From Brockia lithotrophica (lineage in GTDB: Bacteria; Bacillota; Bacilli; Thermicanales; DSM-22653), in the NCBI RefSeq assembly GCF_003633725.1, contig NZ_RBIJ01000003.1:85582-149581 (forward strand): a stretch of 64,000 nt of DNA, in the 5' to 3' direction. Made by a program: the position numbers and the translations under genes. How positions within the stretch are numbered: position 1 is the first letter of the stretch; each line of letters opens with the position of its first letter. The notes below the pieces were generated by a model, which was given only the letters and a program-made list of their open reading frames with translations, was not told the origin of the DNA and did no database searches. Below, piece by piece: positions 38,205 through 46,490 of the stretch.

Positions 38205-38912
38205 TCAACCACCCAGGTACGCCGCCCGAACCTCCTCACTCGCCCGCAGCCGCTCGGCGGTGTCCGCGAGCACGATGCGCCCCGTCTCGAGCACGTAGCC
38301 GCGGTGGGCGACGGAGAGGGCCATGTGCGCGTTTTGCTCGACGAGGAGGAGGGTGGTCCCCTGCTCGTTGATTTCTTTTAGTGTAGCAAAAATCTGCCGT
38401 ACGAGGAGAGGAGCGAGGCCCAAAGAGGGTTCGTCCAAGAGAAGCAGGCGGGGGCGCGCCATGAGCGCGCGCGCAATGGCGAGCATCTGCTGTTCACCGC
38501 CGGAAAGCGTCCCCGCCTTCTGCTGCAGGCGTTCCTTGAGGCGGGGAAAGAGGGCAAAGACGCGCTCGAGGCTCTCTGCAACCTCCTTCGGGTCTCGCCG
38601 AAGGTAGGCGCCGAGGGCGAGGTTCTCCCGCACGGTCATGTTGGCAAAGATCCTGCGCCCTTCCGGAACGTGGGAAATGCCCAGACGCACGATTTCTTCG
38701 GCTTTGAGGCGCGTGAGCGGGCGCCCCTCAAAGGTGATGGTCCCCTCGCGCACCGGCACGAGGCCGGAAATCGCCCGAAGCAGGGTCGTCTTGCCCGCCC
38801 CATTCGCCCCGATGAGGGTGACGATCTCTCCCGGCTCTACCGTGAGGGAAATCCCCTTCAAGGCGTGGATCCGCCCGTAGTAGACGTGGACGTTTTCGAT
38901 CTTGAGCATCAC
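38205..38912 (-). CDS. livF: Branched-chain amino-acid ABC transporter ATPase LivF
   Basis: One of two ATPases energising the LivHM permease. 235 residues. Walker A GANGAGKTTLL, Q-loop region, signature LSGGEQQMLAIARAL and Walker B LLLDEPSLGLAPLLV are intact. Its ATG overlaps the livG stop by four bases. The typical LivF start (MLKIENVHVYYGRIHALKGIS) is present (positions 38912-38850). Confidence 0.95.
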   Translation of the reverse strand: MMLKIENVHVYYGRIHALKGISLTVEPGEIVTLIGANGAGKTTLLRAISGLVPVREGTITFEGRPLTRLKAEEIVRLGISHVPEGRRIFANMTVRENLALGAYLRRDPKEVAESLERVFALFPRLKERLQQKAGTLSGGEQQMLAIARALMARPRLLLLDEPSLGLAPLLVRQIFATLKEINEQGTTLLLVEQNAHMALSVAHRGYVLETGRIVLADTAERLRASEEVRAAYLGG

Positions 38913-39715
38913 GACACCTCTTCCCCGAGGTAAGCTTCGATGACGCGGCGGTTCCTCCGGATCTCTTCGGGGGGCCCTTCGGCGATGAGCACCCCGTGGT
39001 CGAGGACGTAGATGCGCTCCGAGATTCCCATCACGACGCTCATGTCGTGCTCGATGAGGAGGATCGTGAGCGAAAAGCGCTCGCGAATCTCGCGGATGAG
39101 CCGCATGAGATCCTGAGACTCCTGCGGGTTCATCCCCGCCGCTGGCTCATCCAAGAGGAGGAGCTTGGGCCGAAGAGCGAGGGCGCGGGCAATTTCGAGG
39201 CGCCTCTGCAGGCCGTACGGGAGGTTGCGCGCCTTTTCCTCCCGGTAGGCGGAGAGGCCCATGAGTTCCAAAAGCTCTTCGGAAACGCGGGACATCTCCG
39301 CCTCTTCGCGGTAGAACCGGGGGAACCGGAGCATCGCCTCCCAAGTGCGGTAGCGAGAGTGCACCGCCGCGGCGATGCGCACGTTGTCGAACACGGAAAG
39401 GTTCCCAAAGAGGCGGATGTTCTGGAAGGTGCGGGCGATCCCGCGCCGCGCAAGGACGTAAGGGGGAAGGCCGTTGATCCGCTGGCCTTCGAAGAGGATC
39501 TCGCCCTCCGTAGGGGCGTAGACCCCCGTGAGGAGGTTGAAGACCGTCGTCTTGCCCGCGCCGTTGGGCCCGATGAGCCCCACGAGCTCTCCTCGCTGGA
39601 GGTAGAGGTCGAGGTTGTCCACGGCCTTGAGCCCGCCGAAGCGGATCCCCACACCCTTGAGGCGGAGGATCTCCCGTTCTCCTTCGGCGGTGGCCGCAAG
39701 CGATTGCTCCTTCAC
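38909..39715 (-). CDS. livG: Branched-chain amino-acid ABC transporter ATPase LivG
   Basis: 268 residues from a GTG at 39715 that overlaps the livM stop by four bases. Walker A GPNGAGKTTVFNLLTG, the LivG-type GIARTFQNIRLF loop, a signature reading LPYGLQRRLEIARAL (G for the usual SGGQ/GxQ form, as in LivG), Walker B LLLDEPAAGMNPQE, and the H-loop IEHDMSVVMGI. The longer open frame upstream is a shadow of livM. Confidence 0.94.
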   Translation of the reverse strand: MKEQSLAATAEGEREILRLKGVGIRFGGLKAVDNLDLYLQRGELVGLIGPNGAGKTTVFNLLTGVYAPTEGEILFEGQRINGLPPYVLARRGIARTFQNIRLFGNLSVFDNVRIAAAVHSRYRTWEAMLRFPRFYREEAEMSRVSEELLELMGLSAYREEKARNLPYGLQRRLEIARALALRPKLLLLDEPAAGMNPQESQDLMRLIREIRERFSLTILLIEHDMSVVMGISERIYVLDHGVLIAEGPPEEIRRNRRVIEAYLGEEVS

Positions 39716-40674
39716 CGAACATCCGCCCCCTTCTTCGGACGAAAGACGGACAAGAGATCCCCGAACTCGCGGTCCCCAAGAAGGCCTTGCGGCCGGAAGA
39801 GCATGATGAGGATGAGGACCACGCTGTAGAGGATCATCCGGATCTCGGGAAACTGCTGGAGGTAGGTCGAGAGGATCGTGAGGAGGACCGCGGCCAAGGT
39901 CGCCCCCGAGAGGCTCCCGATCCCGCCCAAAACCACAAACACGAGGATTTCGAACGACTTGAGAAAGCCGAAGTCTACGGGTTGAATCACGTAAAACGTG
40001 TGGGCGTACAGGCCTCCGGCGAGGCCGGCGATCCCCGCCCCGAAGGCAAAGGCAAACACCTTGACGAAGGTCGGAGAGATCCCCATGGCCTCGGCGGCGA
40101 TTTCGTCCTCGCGCACGGCGAGCGTCGCGCGTCCGTACGCAGAATGCGTAAAGGTAAGGACGAGAGTGAAGACGAGGACGAGGGAAACGAAGAGGTGCGT
40201 CCACGTCGTGAGGTGCGGAAGCTGCATGCCCGCGGCCCCACCGACGTAGTCGAAGTTGAGGAGCGAAATCCGGACGATCTCGGCGAACCCGAGCGTGGCA
40301 ATCGCGAGGTAATCCCCGCGCAGGCGAAGCGTGGGAAGCCCCACGAGAAGCCCCATGAGCACGGAAACGACGACGCCGGCGACGAGCGCGAGTTCAAAGG
40401 GCATGTCGAGGCGGGTGGTGACGACGGCGGCGGTGTAGGCGCCTACGGCGAGGAAACCCGCCTGACCTATGGAAAACTGCCCCGCAAGGCCGAGGATGAC
40501 GTGCAAACTTACGGCGAGAAGGATGTTGATCCCGATGGCCATGAGCACGTTTTCTCCGTAACGTCCGATCCAACCGCTCCTCAGGGCGAGCTCGACGACG
40601 CCGTACCCCACGAGGAGGGCGAGGAGCACGCCGCCGACGCGAGTCCAAGACCGCATCTCAAACGGACGTCCCAT
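39712..40674 (-). CDS. livM: Branched-chain amino-acid ABC permease LivM
   Basis: 320 residues, about nine hydrophobic segments, with the permease motifs VILGLAGQFSIGQAGFLAVGAY near the N-terminal third, TLRLRGDYLAIATLGFAEI, and the late GGIGSLSGATLAAVLL. The ATG has GTAAGGAGG upstream. It follows livH by 19 bases and is coupled to livG. Confidence 0.95.
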   Translation of the reverse strand: MGRPFEMRSWTRVGGVLLALLVGYGVVELALRSGWIGRYGENVLMAIGINILLAVSLHVILGLAGQFSIGQAGFLAVGAYTAAVVTTRLDMPFELALVAGVVVSVLMGLLVGLPTLRLRGDYLAIATLGFAEIVRISLLNFDYVGGAAGMQLPHLTTWTHLFVSLVLVFTLVLTFTHSAYGRATLAVREDEIAAEAMGISPTFVKVFAFAFGAGIAGLAGGLYAHTFYVIQPVDFGFLKSFEILVFVVLGGIGSLSGATLAAVLLTILSTYLQQFPEIRMILYSVVLILIMLFRPQGLLGDREFGDLLSVFRPKKGADVR

Positions 40675-40693
40675 TGGCTTGCCTCCTTACGCG

Positions 40694-41605
40694 TCAGACT
40701 TTCTCCCGCACGTGCTCGCCGAAAATCCCTTCCGGCCGGACGAGGAGGATGAGGATGAGGACGATGAACGCCACGGCATCCCGGAAGAGGGAGAAGCCGA
40801 GGGCGCTCACCCCCGTTTCGAGGAGGCCGATGAGGAACCCGCCGACCATCGCCCCCGGAATGGAACCGATTCCACCCACTACCGCGGCGATGAAGGCCTT
40901 AAGCCCGGGGAGGAGGCCCATGAACGGGTCGATGCTCGTGTAGTAGAGCCCGTACACGACACCGGCGGCCCCGCCCAAGGCGGAACCCAGGGCGAAGGTC
41001 ACGGAAATCGTACGGTCTACGGAGATCCCCATGAGGCGCGCCGCATCCATGTCAAAGCTCACAGCGCGCATCGCCCGGCCAGTCTGCGTGTTCTGCACGA
41101 TGAATTGAAGGACGATCATGAGGAGGAAAGAGGTGACGAGGATGACCAAGGCGTCCATCTTGAGCGTCGCCCCAAAGAGGTCGAGGTGGGCGGTGAAGAG
41201 GGTGGGGTAGGCCTCAGGCTGCGCACCTTGCGCTCCCCGGAGGTAGATCGTGCCGTACTCCAGGAGAAACGAGACGCCGATCGCCGTGGTGAGCGCCGCA
41301 AGGCGGGGAGAGTTGCGCAAGCGTCGGTAGGCTACGCGCTCGATCGTCACCCCGAGGAGGGTGGAGCCGACCATCGCCACGAGAAGAGCTACGAGGAGCT
41401 TCGTCCATGGGTTTGCCCCGAGCGGGGTGCCGTCGACGAGGAGCATGGCGTAGTACCCGAGGAACGCTCCGACCATGAAGACGTCCCCGTGGGCGAAGTT
41501 GATGAGCTTGATGATCCCGTAGACCATCGTGTACCCGAGGGCGATGAGCGCGTAGATGGCCCCGAGGGAAATGGCATTTAGGAGCTGCTGCAGCCATACG
41601 TCCAT
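40694..41605 (-). CDS. livH: Branched-chain amino-acid ABC permease LivH
   Basis: 303 residues with typical LivH sequence: ISLGAIYALIALGYTMVYGI, LINFAHGDVFMVGAF, ERVAYRRLRNSPRLAALTTAIG and GGIGSIPGAMVGGFLIGLLE. It is the first gene of the HMGF block, 106 bases after the upstream livK, with a GC-rich hairpin in the gap. Confidence 0.95.
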   Translation of the reverse strand: MDVWLQQLLNAISLGAIYALIALGYTMVYGIIKLINFAHGDVFMVGAFLGYYAMLLVDGTPLGANPWTKLLVALLVAMVGSTLLGVTIERVAYRRLRNSPRLAALTTAIGVSFLLEYGTIYLRGAQGAQPEAYPTLFTAHLDLFGATLKMDALVILVTSFLLMIVLQFIVQNTQTGRAMRAVSFDMDAARLMGISVDRTISVTFALGSALGGAAGVVYGLYYTSIDPFMGLLPGLKAFIAAVVGGIGSIPGAMVGGFLIGLLETGVSALGFSLFRDAVAFIVLILILLVRPEGIFGEHVREKV

Positions 41606-41674
41606 AGGGCAAAGACCCCTTTCCCCACTGGAAGACTATGCTTTGGAATATTCAATCGAATCTGAACCGGGAAT

Positions 41675-41702
41675 GCCCCGGCCGCGGTTCGGCGGCCGGG
41701 GC
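41675..41702 (-). other. Intercistronic hairpin between livK and livH
   Basis: A perfect 11-bp GC-rich stem (41675-41685 with 41692-41702, six-base loop) just after the livK stop. No T tract follows on the minus strand, so it is more likely an RNA-stability or partial-termination element. Such elements let the binding protein be made in excess over the permease. Confidence 0.6.
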
Positions 41703-41711
41703 GCGGACGGA

Positions 41712-42875
41712 CTACGGTTCGACCTTCTTGCGGAACGTCTGCTTTCCGTCTACATACTCGAGGACAACGGCCGCCTTGATCGGGTTGTGGTCGGGACCGA
41801 TGGTGATCGTCCCCGAGACGAGCGGGAGGTCCTTCGTCGCCTCCAAGGCCGCCTTCACCTTGGTCGGGTCCGTCGACCCGGCGCGCTTCACGGCGTCCGC
41901 GTAGAGCATCACGGCGTCGTACCCGAGGACCGCGAAGCCGTCGGGGATCGCGTTGTATTTCGCCTGGTACTCCTTGACGAACTCCTGAATCCGCGGATCC
42001 GGGTCGTCGGCGGCGTAGTGGTTCGTGAGAAACACCTTGGCCATGTTGGATGCTCCGGCGATCTCTACGAGCTTAGGCGAATCGAAGCCGTCTCCGCCGA
42101 TGATCGGGACTTGAATCCCCAGGTCGCTGCGGGCCTGCTTGATGATGATCCCTGCCTCTTGGTAGTACCCGGGGAGGAAGATCACGTCGGGTTTGGCATC
42201 TCGAATGCGCGTGAGCTGCGAGCGGAAGTCCTTGTCGTTCTTCTGATAGGACTCTTCGGCGACGATCTCCCCGCCCAGCTTCGTAAACGCCTGCTTAAAG
42301 GCGTCGCGAAGGCCGATGGCGTAGTCGGAGGAGACTTCCGTAAACACAGCGGCCTTTTTCGCGTGGAGGTCTTGGATCGCGTACTTGGCCGCTACCTCCC
42401 CCTGGAAGGGGTCGATGAAGCAGGCGCGGAAGATGTACGGCCGCGTCGACTTTGTCTTGGGGTCCACGGTGACGTCCGGGTTCGTGGCCGTCGGAGAAAT
42501 TACGGGGACCTTGTTTTCGTCGGCGATGTTCACCATCGCGAGCGTCGTCCCCGAGGTAGTCGCTCCGATGATCACGTCTACCTTGTCCTGCTGGATGAGC
42601 TTGAGGGCGATGCTCGAGGACTCGCTCTTTTCCGACTTGTTGTCCCCCTCTACGAGGACGACCTTCTTGCCCAAGAGTCCGCCGTCGGCGTTGATCTTTT
42701 CCACGGCCATGCGCGCTCCGTTCTTTGCGGACTGGCCGAACGTCGCCGTCTGGCCGGAAAGCTCGAGGTTGAGGCCGATGCGGACTTCGTTGCCCTTCCC
42801 CGCTCCTCCGCCGCAGCCCCCGAGGACGAGGGCCACCGCCAAGAGGGGGAGGAAGGCCCAGCGCACAAGCTTCAT
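41712..42875 (-). CDS. livK: Branched-chain amino-acid ABC substrate-binding lipoprotein (copy 1)
   Basis: 387 residues from the ATG at 42875 behind GGGGGGAGACGCGG. A signal peptide ends in a lipobox (LVLGGC). The type I periplasmic binding fold starts RIGLNLELSGQTATFGQ and contains VDVIIGATTSGTTLA, SPTATNPDVT, RACFIDPFQGEVAAKYA and GGDGFDSPKLVE. It is closely related to copy 2 (43040-44245). A well-formed own promoter precedes it. Confidence 0.93.
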   Translation of the reverse strand: MKLVRWAFLPLLAVALVLGGCGGGAGKGNEVRIGLNLELSGQTATFGQSAKNGARMAVEKINADGGLLGKKVVLVEGDNKSEKSESSSIALKLIQQDKVDVIIGATTSGTTLAMVNIADENKVPVISPTATNPDVTVDPKTKSTRPYIFRACFIDPFQGEVAAKYAIQDLHAKKAAVFTEVSSDYAIGLRDAFKQAFTKLGGEIVAEESYQKNDKDFRSQLTRIRDAKPDVIFLPGYYQEAGIIIKQARSDLGIQVPIIGGDGFDSPKLVEIAGASNMAKVFLTNHYAADDPDPRIQEFVKEYQAKYNAIPDGFAVLGYDAVMLYADAVKRAGSTDPTKVKAALEATKDLPLVSGTITIGPDHNPIKAAVVLEYVDGKQTFRKKVEP

Positions 42876-42917
42876 CCGCGTCTCCCCCCGTCGCACGGTT
42901 TCACCGTATTTTCTCCG

Positions 42918-42946
42918 ATTTTAAAGCATTGGCAAGCGGCTGTCTA
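42918..42946 (-). promoter_or_regulatory. Predicted sigma-A promoter of livK copy 1
   Basis: On the minus strand TAGACA (42946-42941) and TAAAAT (42923-42918) are 17 bases apart, each one mismatch from consensus, about 43 bases before the ATG at 42875. With the terminator just upstream this lets copy 1 plus livHMGF be transcribed independently of copy 2. Confidence 0.65.
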
Positions 42947-42976
42947 GAGAAACTCGGGAGATCCGTTCCGAAAAAA

Positions 42977-43003
42977 AGAGGAAGGAGGCGATCTCCTTCC
43001 TCT
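42977..43003 (-). terminator. Rho-independent terminator of livK copy 2
   Basis: A perfect 11-bp stem (42977-42987 with 42993-43003) with a five-base loop is followed on the minus strand by seven T. It lies 37 bases after the stop of copy 2. Confidence 0.9.
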
Positions 43004-43039
43004 GCTCTAGAACAGAGAGCCGTCCGAAGGCAAAGAACC

Positions 43040-44245
43040 TTACGGTTGCACGGTGGCCCGGTACGTCTGCTTGCCATCCTTGAACTCGATGACTACCGCC
43101 GGCTTCACGGGATTGTGCTTGTCGTCGAAGCTGATCTTGCCCGTAACCCCTTGGAAGTCCTTGGTCGCCTCGAGGGCGTCGCGGATCTTCTTGGGATCCG
43201 CTTCACCCGCCCGCTTGATGGCGTCCACGACAAGACCCGCGGCGTCGTACCCGAGGGCGTGGAAGCCGTTTGGCTCGCTCCCGTACTTCTGCTTGAAGAG
43301 CTTGACGAACGTCTGTACCGCGGGTTCCGTGGACTCCGGCGAGAAGTGGGCGGTCATGTAGGCGTTGTTCAGGTTGCTCGCGCTGCCCGCGAGCTTTACG
43401 AGCTCCGGCGAGTCCCACCCGTCTCCGCCGAGAACGGGAATGTCGAGGCCGAGCTCGCGCGCCTGGCGGATCTGCAAGCCGACGTCCTCATAGTAGTTCG
43501 GGAGGTAGAGGACGTCGGGCTTCTGCGCCTTGATCCGCGTGAGCGCCGAGTTGAAGTCCTTGTCCCCCTTGGAGTACTTCTCCTCCGCGACGATTTCGCC
43601 GCCGCCTTTGAGGAACGTCTCCTTAAAGGCGTTCGCAAGGCCAATGGCGTACTCGTCGCTCTGGTTGACGAGAAGTGCGGCGCGCTTGACCTTGAGGTCG
43701 TTCAGGGCGAACTTCGCCGCTACCTCCCCCTGGAAGGGGTCGATGAAGCAGGCGCGGAAGGCGTAGGCGAGGGTCTTCCCGTCCTTCACGGTGACGTCGG
43801 GGTTTGTCGCCGAGGGGCTCACGAACGGGACCTTGTGCTCCTCCGCAATGGGGGCAAAGGCCATCGTGATCCCGGACGTCGCCGCGCCGAGGATCGCCAC
43901 GACCTTGTCCTGTTCGATGAGGCGGAGGGCGGCGTTCGTGGCGTCCGCCTTTTCCGACTTGTTGTCCACCTTTACGAGTTCCACCTTGCGACCCAAAACG
44001 CCGCCGTTCTTGTTGAGCTCCTCCACGTAGAGCTCCGCACCCTGGACGAAGGACTGCCCGTAGGAGGCAACCCGACCCGTGAGCTCGGCGTTCACGCCGA
44101 TCTTAATCGGTTGTGCGTCGGAAACCGTTTTCTGTGCCGCAGGAGCTTCCGCCTTCGGGGCCTCGGCCCCCTTGCCGCTGCATCCGGCGAGGACGAGGGC
44201 CGCAGCGAGGAAGACGGCGAGAACCGGCAGACGCAGACGTTGCAT
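43040..44245 (-). CDS. livK: Branched-chain amino-acid ABC substrate-binding lipoprotein (copy 2)
   Basis: 401 residues from the ATG at 44245 behind AAAAGGGGGAATTGG. The lipobox is LVLAGCSGK; an Ala/Pro/Glu spacer follows before KIGVNAELTGRVASYGQ. It shares ILGAATSGITMAFAP, SPSATNPDVTV, AFRACFIDPFQGEVAAKFA and GGDGWDSPELVKLAG with copy 1, so the two arose by tandem duplication. A separate promoter and terminator mean it can be expressed alone, perhaps to supply a second specificity. Confidence 0.93.
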   Translation of the reverse strand: MQRLRLPVLAVFLAAALVLAGCSGKGAEAPKAEAPAAQKTVSDAQPIKIGVNAELTGRVASYGQSFVQGAELYVEELNKNGGVLGRKVELVKVDNKSEKADATNAALRLIEQDKVVAILGAATSGITMAFAPIAEEHKVPFVSPSATNPDVTVKDGKTLAYAFRACFIDPFQGEVAAKFALNDLKVKRAALLVNQSDEYAIGLANAFKETFLKGGGEIVAEEKYSKGDKDFNSALTRIKAQKPDVLYLPNYYEDVGLQIRQARELGLDIPVLGGDGWDSPELVKLAGSASNLNNAYMTAHFSPESTEPAVQTFVKLFKQKYGSEPNGFHALGYDAAGLVVDAIKRAGEADPKKIRDALEATKDFQGVTGKISFDDKHNPVKPAVVIEFKDGKQTYRATVQP

Positions 44246-44312
44246 TCCAATTCCCCCTTTTTTGGCAACTCTGGGCCTTCCCTGCCTTGCGGTCCTTCGA
44301 ATTTTGGTGTCC

Positions 44313-44341
44313 ATTATAGCGCCGCATGCGGGCGATGTCCA
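44313..44341 (-). promoter_or_regulatory. Predicted sigma-A promoter of livK copy 2
   Basis: TGGACA (44341-44336) and a perfect TATAAT (44318-44313) with a 17-base spacer on the minus strand, about 70 bases before the ATG. The rest of the divergent region up to 44577 shows no gene. A TATAGG at 44529-44534 on the plus strand could be part of the promoter of the divergent gene but has no clear -35. Confidence 0.75.
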
Positions 44342-44577
44342 GAGGTCTTTCGTGTGAGCTCCTGCAAAACCCTGCCCGGACCTCCGGGAGATTCGCCCCA
44401 CATCGGCCGGAAGGAGGGACAAAACGCGACTGCCGTAGGCCGGTACGGGTTTCCCGCTTGGTCGGCCAAAGAGGGACGTTTGCCTCCGGCGAATCGGGGG
44501 ACATTTCTCCCGCGGCGGTGCGTAAGAGTATAGGCGATCTCCGCGATGCAAAACGCGTGAAAGGACGGACGACCTCG

Positions 44578-46458
44578 ATGAACGTGTACGCGGTTGCCGA
44601 TTTTGCCGGGATCCTCTCCTTCGCCGAATCTCCCCCCGACCGAAAAGGTCTCGCGCGAGTGCGAAGCTTTTTCTCGGTCTCCCACCCGACCGACCTCCCG
44701 GTCGACGTCTTCGAATCCCTGGGAACGAGCCTTCGCTTCACCGCATTCGGGATTCCCTCGGAGCCCGAAAACGAGAAGGCGAAGTCTTCGACGAATTTCC
44801 CATCGCCCCAAGCGCAAAAGATCCTCTTGGCCGACACGCCGTGGAGCGGCCGCTTGGGCGGTGCGGTGGAAACCGCGAGCGGGCGTCTTGCCGGGGCACT
44901 CCGCGAAGTCCTTTCCACCCTCCCCCAACCCGGAGCCTACGCCCTTTGGGACGGGGAAGCGGAGGTCCTCGCGCTGTACCGTGACCCCACCGGAGGACGT
45001 ACGATCTTCCTCCGCACGGATGGAAATCGCCTCGCCTTTTCCACCCATCCGGACCCCCTTTTCGCCCTCTACCCGGGAAAGTGGCGCCTCTGCCCCGAAG
45101 CCGTCGCCGCCCTCTTTGCTTACGGGCCCGCGCGCCCGCCCGGAAACGCGATCCTCTGCGAAATGTACGAACTCGCCCCGGGAGAGGCGCTCATCTTCGC
45201 CCGTCGCGGCGAGGACTTCCTCCTTCGCCGCGAGCACTTCCGCCTCTTTTCGTCCGCCAAACCCGAGGTCCATCCGAAGGCCGATGTCCCGACCGCCCTT
45301 CGGGAAAGCCTCCTCGCCTCCGTCCGGGGCGCGTACCGGGAAGGAGCCCGCGGCGTGTTCCTCTCCGGCGGCCTCGACTCCGGCGCCGCCCTCGCCCTTC
45401 TGCGCCGTAGCGCTCCGGAAGAGGTGCTCTACTCCGCCTCCGTCGACTACGAAGACGAAGATGCGCACTTCGTCCCCTCCCCGCTCCTCCCCGAACGAGA
45501 CGCCGCCTACGTGGAGGTTGCGGTTCGGGCGGCGAAAAGCGAGCACCTCACCGTGGTCCTGTCCGCAGACGAGATCGCGTCCTCCCTCCGGAGTCTCGGA
45601 AACCTCCGTGGGTTTCCGGGAATGCTCGACGTCGACGCCGCCCTCCTCCTCTTCTTCCGCCGCGTCGCAGGGTGGAACGCGGAAGTGGCGTGGCTTACGG
45701 GCGAGGGGGCCGACGAGACCTTTGCCGGCTATCCTTGGGCGGAAGAGGCGTTCTTTGGGGCCGCGATCGCACACCAAAGCGGTCGCCGCACGGACGTCCG
45801 ACGCCTCTTCCCGTGGATGCGGCACGTCGAAGAACGGCTCGCGCTCCTCCGCCCGGAAGTCGCGCAGGCGGTGTGGGCCCACCTCGACGAACTCCTCCTC
45901 CGCGCCGTAGAACGCACCGATCGCCACCTGCCGGAGGATCTCTCGCGCGCCGGATCCCCAAAAGAAGGGGCGGTCCTCTGGACGTCCGCCCATACCGCCC
46001 TGCACTTCGGAAGCGTCCTCCTGGAACGGATGGCGCGGTCCGGCAAGGCCGCGGGCCTTCGGATCCTCTTCCCCTTCCTCGACGGAGACGTCCGCGCCTT
46101 CGCCCCCTTCGCCCTGAGGGGGGAGCCTTCCCTGCGCAAACCCCTCCTCCGCGAGGCGCTCGCGGGGATCGTCCCGGAGGAGATTCGCCTGCGCAAGAAG
46201 AGCCCTTTCCCCAAGAGCCACCACCCAAAGCTCGCACAGGCCCTTCGGGCGCGCGGGGAAGAGCTCATGGCAAACCCCCAGGCGATCATTTGGACCTTCC
46301 TCGATCGCGACGCCGCTTCGCGCTTTCTCCAAAGTCCGCCCCCACACCTCCCGTGGTTCGGACAGCTCCTCGACGCTCCCCACTACGCGGCGTACCTCGC
46401 GGAAGTTCACGACTGGCTCGAACGGGTTCGCCCGCGCCTTCCCGATCGCGGCTTCTGA
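44578..46458 (+). CDS. Asparagine-synthetase-like protein without the glutaminase cysteine
   Basis: 626 residues from an ATG at 44578 behind AAAGGA. The N-terminal half keeps an Ntn/GATase-II-like layout (for example ALWDGEAEVLALYRDPTGGR) but starts MNVYAVADFAGIL, with no Cys at position 2, so glutamine hydrolysis is not expected. The C-terminal half is an asparagine-synthase ATP-pyrophosphatase: FLSGGLDSGAALALL (PPi loop at residues 263-268) and WLTGEGADETFAGYPWA. It may use ammonia, or act like the amide-forming relatives (beta-lactam synthetase, lasso cyclases), but no RiPP genes are nearby. It is divergent from livK copy 2. Confidence 0.8.
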   Translation: MNVYAVADFAGILSFAESPPDRKGLARVRSFFSVSHPTDLPVDVFESLGTSLRFTAFGIPSEPENEKAKSSTNFPSPQAQKILLADTPWSGRLGGAVETASGRLAGALREVLSTLPQPGAYALWDGEAEVLALYRDPTGGRTIFLRTDGNRLAFSTHPDPLFALYPGKWRLCPEAVAALFAYGPARPPGNAILCEMYELAPGEALIFARRGEDFLLRREHFRLFSSAKPEVHPKADVPTALRESLLASVRGAYREGARGVFLSGGLDSGAALALLRRSAPEEVLYSASVDYEDEDAHFVPSPLLPERDAAYVEVAVRAAKSEHLTVVLSADEIASSLRSLGNLRGFPGMLDVDAALLLFFRRVAGWNAEVAWLTGEGADETFAGYPWAEEAFFGAAIAHQSGRRTDVRRLFPWMRHVEERLALLRPEVAQAVWAHLDELLLRAVERTDRHLPEDLSRAGSPKEGAVLWTSAHTALHFGSVLLERMARSGKAAGLRILFPFLDGDVRAFAPFALRGEPSLRKPLLREALAGIVPEEIRLRKKSPFPKSHHPKLAQALRARGEELMANPQAIIWTFLDRDAASRFLQSPPPHLPWFGQLLDAPHYAAYLAEVHDWLERVRPRLPDRGF

Positions 46459-46490
46459 CGCCCGCCATCACCGAACTCGGGGGAACGCGT

